Shown one piece after another: positions 1 to 7,550 of a DNA stretch of 64,000 nt (within the stretch, counting starts at the first letter, position 1; each line of letters begins with the position of its first letter). A model generated the notes under the pieces. The model was given only the letters and a program-made list of their open reading frames with translations. It was not told the DNA's origin and made no database searches. The stretch covers positions 62,001 through 126,000 of the forward strand of contig NZ_AVFK01000001.1 in NCBI RefSeq assembly GCF_000936425.1, written 5' to 3'. Origin of the DNA: Skermanella aerolata KACC 11604 (lineage in GTDB: Bacteria; Pseudomonadota; Alphaproteobacteria; Azospirillales; Azospirillaceae). The translations under genes were made by a program, and so were the position numbers.

Positions 1-610
1 TGAGCAACCGGCCGACCCAAAGCGACAGGCCGAAGATGATCAGGCCGACCAGCCCCATCCACAGCGCGAAGCGCAGCAGGCGGAAAGGGCCGTCGCGGTC
101 GGGATCGGACCGGAAGACCAGCCACGTACCGTCGGACAGCGGCGTCGCCAGCTGGATCTGGTTGCCGAACATCCGGGCTTCCAGCGGCGCCAGCGGACCC
201 GATGGAGCGGAGCGTGTCTTGCCGTGATGGACCTCGATCAGGATTTCGCGGTTGGGATCGTCCAGCGCCTCGCGCATGCGGCGGCGCAGCCCTTCGAACG
301 GGAAACCGGTCTGGTTGTGGTGGAAATCGGGAGCCGTGGGCCGCCATTCGACTTCCAGCCCCGGTGCATCGACGGCGCGGACCACGCGCGGGCGGAACTG
401 CGGCGGCGTCTCGTCGGCCAGCCGGATGATCGCGGAAACCCGCTCGACCATCTCTCTAGGGTTATGGCGCGGCGGCGGTTCTCCGCCCCTGTCGGTCAGG
501 TAGACCAAGGCGCTGACGCCCTGGGTCAGCGCCAGCGCCATCAGGACGGTGAAGCCCAGACGGACAGCGATGCCGGACGAGAAGATGCGGGTTGCCAGGG
601 CGGAGAGCAT
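1..610 (-). CDS. Sensor histidine kinase, N-terminal part (runs off the left edge)
   Basis: This is the membrane sensor partner of the response regulator encoded just upstream. Only about the first 203 codons are in the window; the HAMP, HisKA and ATPase parts lie beyond base 1. The visible part has a membrane helix near residues 14-36, a periplasmic loop of about 140 residues, and a second helix near residues 180-202. The ATG at 610 follows the regulator's stop codon (614-612) by one base, so the two are translated as a pair. The loop holds scattered His residues (for example around HHNQ and EVHHGK), but no named sensor domain is recognisable. The kinase assignment is inferred from topology and operon position, since no catalytic motif is visible. 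Confidence 0.75.
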   Translation of the reverse strand, partial: MLSALATRIFSSGIAVRLGFTVLMALALTQGVSALVYLTDRGGEPPPRHNPREMVERVSAIIRLADETPPQFRPRVVRAVDAPGLEVEWRPTAPDFHHNQTGFPFEGLRRRMREALDDPNREILIEVHHGKTRSAPSGPLAPLEARMFGNQIQLATPLSDGTWLVFRSDPDRDGPFRLLRFALWMGLVGLIIFGLSLWVGRLL

Positions 611-611
611 G

Positions 612-1373
612 TCAGGAGCCCGTATCTGCGCCCGTTGCAGCGCCCGCGACGGCCGGCGTGAAGATGTAGCCGCCGCTGCGTACCGTCTTGATGATCGTCG
701 GCTCCTTGGGGTCCGGCTCGATCTTGCGGCGCAGGCGGCTGACCTGGACGTCTATGCTGCGGTCGAACGGCATGGCGCTGCGCCCGCGCGCCAGATCGAG
801 GAGTTGGTCGCGGGTGAGGATGCGCTGCGGGTGCTCGACGAAAGCGACCAGCAGGTCGAACTCGCCGGCGCTGAGCTGGACCAGGACGTCGTCGGGCGAC
901 CAGAGTTCGCGCTTGGCGATGTCGAGCCGCCAGCCTTCGAAGGTCAGCCCCCTGTTTTGCCCCGGCTCGGCCGTGGTCCCGACCGGCAGGCCGGTGGAGC
1001 GGCGCAGCACGGCCTTGGCGCGGGCCAGCAACTCGCGCGGGTTGAAGGGCTTCGGCAGATAGTCGTCGGCGCCCATCTCCAGGCCGACGATCCGGTCGGT
1101 CTCTTCCCCCATCGCCGTCAGCATGATGATCGGGATCGCGCCGGACGGTCCGGACTGGGCGCGCAGCCGGCGGCAGAGCGACAGCCCGTCCTCTCCCGGC
1201 ATCATCAGGTCAAGCACGATCAGGTCGATCCGCGACGTGTTCAACGTCTGCATCATCTCGGCGCCGTTGGCGGCGCTCGATACGCGATAGCCATGCTTGG
1301 TGAGGAACTGGGAGATCAGGGTGCGGATTTCCCGGTCGTCGTCTACCACGAGAAGGTGGGGCTGCTTGTCCAT
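612..1373 (-). CDS. OmpR/PhoB-family response regulator
   Basis: This 253-residue protein is a DNA-binding regulator phosphorylated by a partner kinase. The receiver domain spans about residues 5-120, with the acidic pair D11-D12-D13, the phospho-acceptor D55 in VLDLMMPG, the switch Thr in MLTA and the conserved Lys in LPKPF. A linker leads to a winged-helix effector domain at about residues 145-240, recognisable from LLVAFVEHP, LTRDQLLDLARG, SIDVQVSRLRRKI and TVRSGGYIF. The gene is transcribed away from the Spy-like gene at 1566. The shared intergenic region carries GTTAC repeats that look like OmpR-type binding sites. The kinase gene follows after one base. Confidence 0.93.
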   Translation of the reverse strand: MDKQPHLLVVDDDREIRTLISQFLTKHGYRVSSAANGAEMMQTLNTSRIDLIVLDLMMPGEDGLSLCRRLRAQSGPSGAIPIIMLTAMGEETDRIVGLEMGADDYLPKPFNPRELLARAKAVLRRSTGLPVGTTAEPGQNRGLTFEGWRLDIAKRELWSPDDVLVQLSAGEFDLLVAFVEHPQRILTRDQLLDLARGRSAMPFDRSIDVQVSRLRRKIEPDPKEPTIIKTVRSGGYIFTPAVAGAATGADTGS

Positions 1374-1418
1374 GAGCTTAATATCGTTCAGAGGCGGGAA
1401 GGGTGGTGAGAGAAATGT

Positions 1419-1463
1419 TGTAACGGATCGTTACATGGGACGGAGCGGTTACAGACCGTTACC
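1419..1463. promoter_or_regulatory. Probable response-regulator operator (GTTAC repeats)
   Basis: The divergent intergenic region holds a 17-bp palindrome, TGTAACGGATCGTTACA (1419-1435), followed by two further GTTAC copies at 1448 and 1458, ten bases apart. Direct repeats one helical turn apart are typical of OmpR/PhoB-family sites. The position between the regulator gene and the Spy-like gene suggests autoregulation plus control of the periplasmic target. The base pattern is visible; the bound protein is inferred. Confidence 0.55.
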
Positions 1464-1565
1464 AAATGCCCCCTCAACCGACATGAAGCGGCAACGGGGA
1501 GGACCCATTATCAGGTCATCGAAGCGGACGTTCCCGCTTTGGATGACGAAAATGGAGAGATGATC

Positions 1566-2126
1566 ATGAAGCGTACCGTTTTGGCGACCGTCGCACTTGG
1601 CGCCCTGCTGACCGCCGCGGTTCCGGTGTTCGCCCAGGGCGGTCCGGGTGGACCGGGTGGAGACGGCCCCGGCCCGCGCATGGAGCGTATGTGCGAGAAT
1701 CACGATGCCATGGTGGCCGGCGGCCTTGCCTTTGCCGAAACCCGGCTGAAGATCACCGACGCGCAGCGCCCGGCCTGGGACAAGTTCGCCACCGCCGTCA
1801 AGAACAGCGACGGCGCCATGGCGAAGCGCTGTGCCGATCCCGCGAAGATGAAGCCGCCGGCGAACCTTCCGGAGCGTGCCCAGCGCATGGAAGAGATGCT
1901 AACAGCGCGGCTGGAGCAGATCCGGCAGGTCCGTCCCGCCCTGGATGAGGTTTACGCCACCTTCACGGACGAGCAGAAGAAGACCGCCGACGAGATGGTC
2001 GAACGCTTCATGCGGCACGGTCCGGGGGGGCATGGCGGTATGGGTGGTCACCATGGCCGCGGCGACCACGGTCCCCGTCACGGTCATGGCCCCGAAGGCG
2101 GCCCCGGCGAGCGTCGCCCCGGCTGA
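1566..2126 (+). CDS. Spy/CpxP-like LTXXQ periplasmic protein with His/Gly-rich tail
   Basis: The 186-residue product begins with a clear Sec signal peptide (MKRTVLATVALGALL, cleavage after VFAQ or VFA). It carries two LTXXQ-like motifs, ITDAQ and FTDEQ, each followed by a helix, as in the Spy/CpxP/ZraP family of periplasmic chaperones and metal-stress proteins. The last ~35 residues are rich in His and Gly (HGG, GGHHGRGDHG, RHGHG), which suggests metal binding. The start at 1566 is preferred over earlier in-frame ATGs because GGAG at 1554-1557 sits at proper distance and the signal peptide begins there. It is divergent from a two-component pair, an arrangement like cpxP-cpxRA or zraP-zraSR. 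The inducing signal cannot be read from sequence. Confidence 0.88.
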   Translation: MKRTVLATVALGALLTAAVPVFAQGGPGGPGGDGPGPRMERMCENHDAMVAGGLAFAETRLKITDAQRPAWDKFATAVKNSDGAMAKRCADPAKMKPPANLPERAQRMEEMLTARLEQIRQVRPALDEVYATFTDEQKKTADEMVERFMRHGPGGHGGMGGHHGRGDHGPRHGHGPEGGPGERRPG

Positions 2127-2232
2127 AGTCCGAACGAATAGGCCAAGTGAATAGATCAAGCGAGTAGGCGGCGGCGCGCTGGGTTGCGGATTTTACTTTA
2201 TGACCCGGCGTTCCGCCGCTATTTGTAGCAGC

Positions 2233-2790
2233 GTGAATCAATATACCCGACTCCTGATCGAAGCGGGACCGCTGGCGGTCTTCTTCGTCACCAATAGCCA
2301 GGCCGGCATCATGGCCGGCACGGGCGCCTTCATGGCTGCCACGGCGGTCGCCGTGCTGCTGTCCTGGCATTTCGAGCGCAAGCTGCCGATCATGCCGCTG
2401 GTCGGCTGCTTCTTCGTGCTGCTTTTCGGTGGCCTGACGCTGTGGCTCGATGACGACCTGTTCATCAAGCTGAAGCCGACCGTCGTCAACCTGCTGTTCG
2501 CCACCGTCCTGTTCACCAGTCTGGCGCTTCGCCGCAACGTGATGAAGCCGCTGCTGGGTACGGTCCTGAGCCTGACGGAAACCGGCTGGCGTATCCTGAC
2601 GGTGCGCTGGGCCTGCTTCTTCGTCGTGCTGGCTGTTCTGAACGAGATCGTCTGGCGGACCATGCCGACCGATGCCTGGGTCAACTTCAAGGTGTTCGGC
2701 ATCATGCCGCTTACCTTGGTGTTCAGCGCGCTCCAGATGCCGGTGATCCTGAAGCACCAGATCCCGGAAGAAACCGCCCAGGCCGAGTAA
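2233..2790 (+). CDS. yciB: Septation protein A / inner membrane protein YciB
   Basis: This integral inner-membrane protein of the YciB/IspA family is linked in other bacteria to septation and envelope synthesis. About five hydrophobic helices are visible, with family features such as RRNVMKPLLG, TETGWRILTVRWACFF, NEIVWR and WVNFKVFGIMPLT. The frame opens with an ATG at 2200, but the extra 11 residues are not family-like. The GTG at 2233 gives MNQYTRLLIEAGPLAVFF, which matches the usual beginning of the family and a 185-residue length. Neither start has a convincing Shine-Dalgarno sequence, so the start is uncertain. The next gene begins 16 bases downstream. Confidence 0.88.
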   Translation: MNQYTRLLIEAGPLAVFFVTNSQAGIMAGTGAFMAATAVAVLLSWHFERKLPIMPLVGCFFVLLFGGLTLWLDDDLFIKLKPTVVNLLFATVLFTSLALRRNVMKPLLGTVLSLTETGWRILTVRWACFFVVLAVLNEIVWRTMPTDAWVNFKVFGIMPLTLVFSALQMPVILKHQIPEETAQAE

Positions 2791-2806
2791 TGGTCTGGGC
2801 CGAGTG

Positions 2807-3718
2807 ATGACGTCTGAGCCCGATTTCGATTACCTGCCGTTCACCGGCGGTCCCTATCGCATGACCATGGGGCTGATGGCCCTGAAGCCGGCGGACTGGA
2901 TCGAGATCGACAGCCGGTTTGCTACCGAGATCGCGCTGCGGAAGTCGCTGCTGGACGAACGGCGTTGCGATGTGCTGGCGGCGCTGCCGGGATCGGAAGC
3001 GGCCTGCCGCGAGGTGCTGGACCAGTTGGCGGGATTTCTGCCGGAGAGGTTCCCGGACCGGTTCGAACGTGCCGGGGCTGAACTGGTCAACCGGGACAGC
3101 GGTGAGCGCTGGACCGTGGAAGGCGATGTCCGCAACCCCCTGGATATCGCGGGCCGGCTCGTTCAGGAAGATCTGTGCATCCTTCAGGACGTCGAGGACG
3201 AGCTTCGGCTGACGGCGGCGGTCCTGTGCTTTCCCAACCGCTGGCGCCTGTCGGACAAGCTGGGGCAGCCGATGCTGGCGATCCATGCGCCGGTCCCGTC
3301 CTATGCCGAGCGTTTGGGCAAGCCGGTGGATCGCTTCATCGGAATGCTGGCGCCGGAGCGCCCGGTCTGGCGACTCAACTGGTCGCTGACGGACGATCCA
3401 GCGCTGTTCCAGCCGGTCGGGCACGGCCGGCGGGACACCGATCCGGACATCACGCCGGAGAATGCCGGCGCCCGGATCACCCTGCGGATCGAACGCCAGA
3501 CGCTACGCCGGCTGCCGCGCACGGGCGCCGTCCTCTTCACGATCCGCACCCATCAGCGACCGCTGGAAGCTCTCGCGAACCGTCCGCAGGAACTGGGCCG
3601 ATTGGCGGAAGCGGTGCGCGGGCTGCCGGAAGATACCGCACGCTACAAAAGCATCGCGCCGTTCCGAGACGCCTTGCTGGAATATCTGGACAGCGCGTCA
3701 CCCAGTGCGATCAGCTAA
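2807..3718 (+). CDS. DUF3445 protein, HdmA-like heme-dependent oxidative N-demethylase family
   Basis: The 303-residue product fits the DUF3445 family, whose studied members (HdmA) are heme-containing oxidative N-demethylases acting on methylated amines. Family-like stretches are QEDLCILQ, CFPNRWRLSDKLGQPM, IHAPVPSYAERLGKPVDRF, RLNWSL, RIERQTLRRLPRTGAVLFTIRTH and YKSIAPFRDALLEYL. No signal peptide is present, so it is probably cytoplasmic. A GTG lies at 2804 and an ATG at 2807; the ATG is chosen. It follows yciB by 16 bases and may share its transcript. The physiological substrate is unknown, and no partner reductase or demethylase subunit lies beside it. Confidence 0.82.
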   Translation: MTSEPDFDYLPFTGGPYRMTMGLMALKPADWIEIDSRFATEIALRKSLLDERRCDVLAALPGSEAACREVLDQLAGFLPERFPDRFERAGAELVNRDSGERWTVEGDVRNPLDIAGRLVQEDLCILQDVEDELRLTAAVLCFPNRWRLSDKLGQPMLAIHAPVPSYAERLGKPVDRFIGMLAPERPVWRLNWSLTDDPALFQPVGHGRRDTDPDITPENAGARITLRIERQTLRRLPRTGAVLFTIRTHQRPLEALANRPQELGRLAEAVRGLPEDTARYKSIAPFRDALLEYLDSASPSAIS

Positions 3719-3863
3719 GGGGTTGCGGCTGCCGTCGCTTGGAAATTACGATATATGAGAATGCCAACTAGGGTTATATCGCACGTCTGATTGAGCTACC
3801 GACAATTTTATTTAAAGATCCGATTTTGCAGATCCGCATACCTGTCTAGGGAAAGACGGAGCA

Positions 3864-4709
3864 ATGCGTTACGACAGACACCTCCCCGCAGCAGTTTTGC
3901 CACTCGTTTCGCTGCTCGCCTGTCTCGCCGTCCCCAACCCTGCGCATGCGGGTGAAACGATCCGCATCGGCGGAACGGGGGCGGCATTGGGTGCCATGCG
4001 TGTCCTTGGCGCGGAAATCCAGAAGCAGGCTCCCGACACCCGTGTCGAGGTTTTAGCCAGCCTGGGCAGCACGGGGGGCATTGAGGCTCTGGCCGAAGGG
4101 GTGATCGACGTGGCGCTCGCGGCCCGTAAGCTGAAGCCGGAGGAGGAAGCAAAGGGCGTCCGGGAAGCTGTCTGCGTCACCACGGCTCTGGTCTTCGCCG
4201 CCAATCATCAGGCGCATGGCTACGGCATCCGCAGGGACGAGTTGCCCGCTTTGTTCCGCGATCCCCATCCGGTCTGGCCCGACGGCACGCCGTTGAAGAT
4301 CATCCTGCGCGCACGTTCCGGTTCCGAATATCCCTTTCTCATCAAGGCAATTCCCGGGATGGCGGATGCCCTTGACGAGGCGCACCGGCGGCGCGGCGTT
4401 CCCGTGGGCGCCACGGACCAGGAGAATGCCGACCTCGCCCAGCGCACGGACGGTTCGCTGGCGATGACCTCCCTTATGCAGATCCGGGCGGAAAAGCTGA
4501 AGCTGCATCCGCTGATGCTGGATGGCGTGGAAGCTTCGCCCCAGACAGTGGCCGACGGCTCCTATCCGTTTCCGTTTCGGATATGTCTGCTGCTGTCCGC
4601 CCTGCCTTCGGCAGCCGCCCAGCGGTTCGTTGCCTTTGTCGCGTCACCGGATGGACGGGAGGTGCTGCTCTCGCTGGGTGCCGTCGAGGACGCGAAAGCC
4701 GTTCGTTGA
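3864..4709 (+). CDS. Periplasmic substrate-binding protein, PstS-like
   Basis: The 281-residue product has a signal peptide ending at PAHA (about residue 29) and then a type II periplasmic-binding fold with IRIGGTGAALGAM near the new N-terminus. This matches phosphate/molybdate-type binding proteins, where a Gly/Ser/Thr-rich loop contacts an oxyanion. LGSTGGIEALAEGVIDVALAARKL is also typical of that family. No ABC permease or ATPase follows. Instead the stop codon overlaps the start of a membrane histidine kinase, so the protein may act as a soluble sensor for that kinase rather than in transport. The ligand is not known. GGAG lies directly upstream of the ATG. Confidence 0.8.
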   Translation: MRYDRHLPAAVLPLVSLLACLAVPNPAHAGETIRIGGTGAALGAMRVLGAEIQKQAPDTRVEVLASLGSTGGIEALAEGVIDVALAARKLKPEEEAKGVREAVCVTTALVFAANHQAHGYGIRRDELPALFRDPHPVWPDGTPLKIILRARSGSEYPFLIKAIPGMADALDEAHRRRGVPVGATDQENADLAQRTDGSLAMTSLMQIRAEKLKLHPLMLDGVEASPQTVADGSYPFPFRICLLLSALPSAAAQRFVAFVASPDGREVLLSLGAVEDAKAVR

Positions 4710-6079
4710 AAGAGAATGCGATCTTCGCGCGGCTGGAATGGGCCGTCCGGACACTGGCCATAGTGATCGGCCTGACCACGACGGTCGCGGTGCCGGCCGG
4801 CTTCGGCACGGTCGCGTATTGGGATCAGGTCGCCTATCGTCAATTCCAGGCGCGTCTGGCAGCCGACAGGCTGTCGGAATATGCCTATATCCAGGGACCG
4901 GCCTGGCGCTTCGCGAAACACCGCCTGGAGGAGTTGATCGCCTTCGTGGTGCTCCCCGACGACGATGTCTGCCAGATCGTCTACGACATCAAGGGCAATC
5001 TGGTCTTCATGCGGGGAGAGCGGCCGTCCGGGCCGAAGCTGGTCCAGTCGTCACCGATCGTCATGGCTTCGGAAGAGGCCGGAAGTGTCGTCCTCGAGGT
5101 CAGCCTGTACCCTTTCCTGGGACGGCTGGGGGTTCTCGGTCTCGTCGGCCTTGCACTCGGCATTGGCGCCTATGTATCGGTTCACATCCTGCCGTTGCGG
5201 GTCCTCAGGCGTGCGGTCGCCCAGCTCGATGCGACCCAGTCGGACCTGCATGAACAGATCGCCATGACCGCGAATGCCCTGGCGACCGCGCGTGAAAAGA
5301 CGCTGGTCGCCGAGGAGACCTCGCAGAAGCTCGTGGCTGCCCTGGAGCGGGCCGAACTGGCCAATCGTACCAAGTCCGAGTTCCTGTCGAACATGAGCCA
5401 CGAGTTGCGGACACCGCTCAATGCCATCATCGGCTTCTCCGACATGATGATGGCGCAATGCTTCGGTCCGGTCGGCGACCAGCACTATGTCGGGTACGTC
5501 TCGGACATCCACCGGAGCGGCCACCTGCTGCTCGACATCATCAACGACATCCTCGACCTGTCCAAGATCGAGGCGGGCCGGATGGAGCTTCACCGGGAGA
5601 CCGTCGACATCCGGGATGTGGTCGAGTCGTGCCAGCGGCTGATCGTCGGGCGGGCCGACGCCGCCGGTCTGATCCTCGGCGTCGAATGGTCCGTTCAGGG
5701 AGGGCTTTCCCTCCAGGCGGACGGGACCAAGCTGAAGCAGGTGCTGCTGAACCTGCTGTCCAATGCGGTCAAGTTCACGCCGCGCGGCGGCAGGGTCACG
5801 GTTGCCATCCGGTCTCTTCCCGGCGGTCGTCTGGAACTGTCGGTTGCCGATACCGGGATCGGCATGAGCGCCGCCGAACTGGAAATCGCGATGGAACCGT
5901 TCCGGCAGGTCGAGAACTCCCATACCCGCAAATACCAGGGAACCGGCTTGGGCTTGCCGCTGGTCAAGGCGCTGGTGGAACTGCACGGCGGGGAGTTCTA
6001 CGTCGAAAGCGCGCCCGGGTTCGGCACCAAGGCGACGGTCGTTCTTTCGACCGAGGCAAAAGCATCGGCAGCGGCCTGA
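4706..6079 (+). CDS. Membrane sensor histidine kinase coupled to the binding protein
   Basis: The frame is open from 4583, inside the preceding gene. The likely start is TTG at 4706, which overlaps the binding protein's TGA (TTGA) and places a membrane helix at residues 16-38. A periplasmic segment of about 100 residues follows, then a second helix (141-164), a coiled coil (about 165-225) and the HisKA domain with H232 in SNMSHELRTPLN. The ATPase domain shows the N box (LLNLLSNAVKFTP), G1 (VADTGIGM), an F box (EPFRQVENS) and G2 (GTGLGLPLVKALVELHGG). Total length is 457 residues. No response regulator gene is adjacent. The overlap implies coupled translation with the binding protein, which suggests the two form one sensory unit. 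Confidence 0.87.
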   Translation: MKENAIFARLEWAVRTLAIVIGLTTTVAVPAGFGTVAYWDQVAYRQFQARLAADRLSEYAYIQGPAWRFAKHRLEELIAFVVLPDDDVCQIVYDIKGNLVFMRGERPSGPKLVQSSPIVMASEEAGSVVLEVSLYPFLGRLGVLGLVGLALGIGAYVSVHILPLRVLRRAVAQLDATQSDLHEQIAMTANALATAREKTLVAEETSQKLVAALERAELANRTKSEFLSNMSHELRTPLNAIIGFSDMMMAQCFGPVGDQHYVGYVSDIHRSGHLLLDIINDILDLSKIEAGRMELHRETVDIRDVVESCQRLIVGRADAAGLILGVEWSVQGGLSLQADGTKLKQVLLNLLSNAVKFTPRGGRVTVAIRSLPGGRLELSVADTGIGMSAAELEIAMEPFRQVENSHTRKYQGTGLGLPLVKALVELHGGEFYVESAPGFGTKATVVLSTEAKASAAA

Positions 6080-6241
6080 ATGATCGATCTAACTAACCGT
6101 AAAAATCACTTGATGCAGCCACAGTATCTCAAGTCCGCACCGAACCCTTATGGCTGCAATATCGCCACACAAATATAACGGCTCCGATATGCCCGGACGG
6201 TCTATTCACTCGTCCATGAGCGTGTTATTTGAGGGACTGTC

Positions 6242-7339
6242 ATGAGCGAACCGACTGCGCTCGACCAATATTTGATCGAGATGATCAATCGGGCACGAAT
6301 GGACCCAACGGCCGAGGCCGCCCGGTTGGGTATCGACTTGAACCAGGGGCTTTCGCAGGGTCAGATCAGCACCGCGCCCAAGCAGCCGCTGGCCTTCGAT
6401 CCGGAACTTGCCGACTCCGCGCGGGGGCATGCCCAATGGATGCTCGATACGGATGTCTTCTCCCATACCGGCGTCAACGGCAGCGATCCGGGCGACCGGA
6501 TCAAGGCCGCTGGCTATGACCTGACCGGCGACTGGCGCTGGGGCGAGAACATCTCGTGGCGGGGATCGACCGGCGTCGCCGAGGATCAGGTGCAGTCGCT
6601 CGAGACCCAGAACGACGCGCTGTTCAAGAGCCCAGGACACCGCGTCAACGTCCTGCAGGACGGTTTCCGCGAGGTCGGTACGGCGACCGTCGCAGGCGAC
6701 TTCAAGCAGTACGACGCCTTGATGGTGGCCGAAAACTTCGGCAAGACCGGGGACTCCGTGTTCCTGACCGGCGTTGCCTACGACGATCTCAACGACAACG
6801 ACTTCTATACGCCGGGCGAGGGGCGGGGTGGCGTCAAGGTCGAGGCGACCTTGCAGGGCTCCGACAAGCCGGTCGTCCTGTCCGACACGACAGGCACCGC
6901 CGGCGGGTACGAGATCGCGGCGGCTCCGGGGACCTATTCGGTCAAGTTCTCCGGCGGCGGACTGACGGAACCGGTGGTCCAGACGGTCACCCTGGGCAAT
7001 GAGAACGAGAAGCTGGACCTGATCGACCCGCAGGATGCCGGAACAGGGAGTGGAACAGGGGCCGGGGCCGAGGTGGCGGGATTGTCGGAAAGTGCTCCGG
7101 TCTCGGCGCTGCTCGACCTGATCAAGGAGAACGGCGACAGGCTCGACTTCTCCGCTCTCGCCGACCATGTGCGCGAAGGGACGCCGCTGCCGGATGCCTG
7201 GGTCGAGACGATCCACCAGGGCGAGGAGATCCTGAAGACCGTCGACGGCGGTGCGCTGGCCGACGACCTGATGAACTACATCGACCTGCTCGGCGTGCCC
7301 AACGACCATCACGGGACAGACGGACTGACCGGGGCGTAG
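6242..7339 (+). CDS. CAP-domain (SCP/YkwD-like) protein with a beta-sandwich module
   Basis: Residues ~8-165 form a CAP domain: MINRARMDP, DSARGHAQWMLDTDVFSHTG, GENISW, SPGHRVNVL and VAENFGK carry its conserved His and Glu residues. Next comes a Cna-B/SdrD-B-like module (about 180-270: VAYDDLNDNDFYTPGEG, GGYEIAAAPGTYSVKF). The tail of about 95 residues is unassigned. CAP proteins are normally extracellular, yet no Sec or Tat signal peptide is present. The start at 6242 is well supported by GAGGG six bases upstream, so a missed N-terminus is unlikely. Export through a type I system is possible but not shown. A palindromic repeat begins three bases after the stop codon. Confidence 0.85.
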   Translation: MSEPTALDQYLIEMINRARMDPTAEAARLGIDLNQGLSQGQISTAPKQPLAFDPELADSARGHAQWMLDTDVFSHTGVNGSDPGDRIKAAGYDLTGDWRWGENISWRGSTGVAEDQVQSLETQNDALFKSPGHRVNVLQDGFREVGTATVAGDFKQYDALMVAENFGKTGDSVFLTGVAYDDLNDNDFYTPGEGRGGVKVEATLQGSDKPVVLSDTTGTAGGYEIAAAPGTYSVKFSGGGLTEPVVQTVTLGNENEKLDLIDPQDAGTGSGTGAGAEVAGLSESAPVSALLDLIKENGDRLDFSALADHVREGTPLPDAWVETIHQGEEILKTVDGGALADDLMNYIDLLGVPNDHHGTDGLTGA

Positions 7340-7342
7340 GTA

Positions 7343-7464
7343 ATATCAGGAGCCGAAGGGGTTGACCGGCACTCCGGAAATGTTGGGCCACGGCCCAACC
7401 TACAGGCTCCTGCTTCGTAGGTTGGGCCGTGGCCCAACAAACATTGTCCACACAGGTCGATGTT
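7343..7464. repeat. Dispersed palindromic repeat, copy 1 (REP/BIME-like)
   Basis: The core is a 23-bp inverted repeat, arms 7381-7403 and 7417-7439, separated by 13 bases. Each arm contains the palindrome TTGGGCCACGGCCCAA or its complement next to a GTAGG/CCTAC foot. Homology with the copy at 34296-34420 (opposite orientation) extends outside the core, covering a left flank with CAGGAGCCGAAG, TTGACCGGC and CTCCGGAAA and a shorter right flank with CCCAACAAAC. The GTAG foot and paired-hairpin layout resemble REP elements mobilised by RAYT transposases. No RAYT gene is in the window. Confidence 0.85.
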
Positions 7465-7496
7465 TTCGGCCCCCGGATGTAAGAACCGGATATAAG

Positions 7497-7530
7497 AAAA
7501 AGGCCGCGAGGTTGCCCTCGCGGCCTTTTC
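7497..7530 (-). terminator. Rho-independent terminator of ahcY
   Basis: A perfect 10-bp GC-rich stem (GGCCGCGAGG at 7502-7511 with CCTCGCGGCC at 7516-7525) has a four-base loop. Read leftward it runs into a T tract (complement of 7497-7501). It lies about 20 bases beyond the ahcY stop codon. The other side also has four T residues, so it could act on both strands. Confidence 0.88.
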
Positions 7531-7550
7531 TCCGTTAACGGATGTTCCGC

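Noticed and set aside
549..1409. Long plus-strand open frame opposite the response regulator
   Set aside because: It is a shadow of the regulator gene; its predicted protein has the Arg/Asp/Ala-rich composition of an antisense frame in GC-rich DNA.
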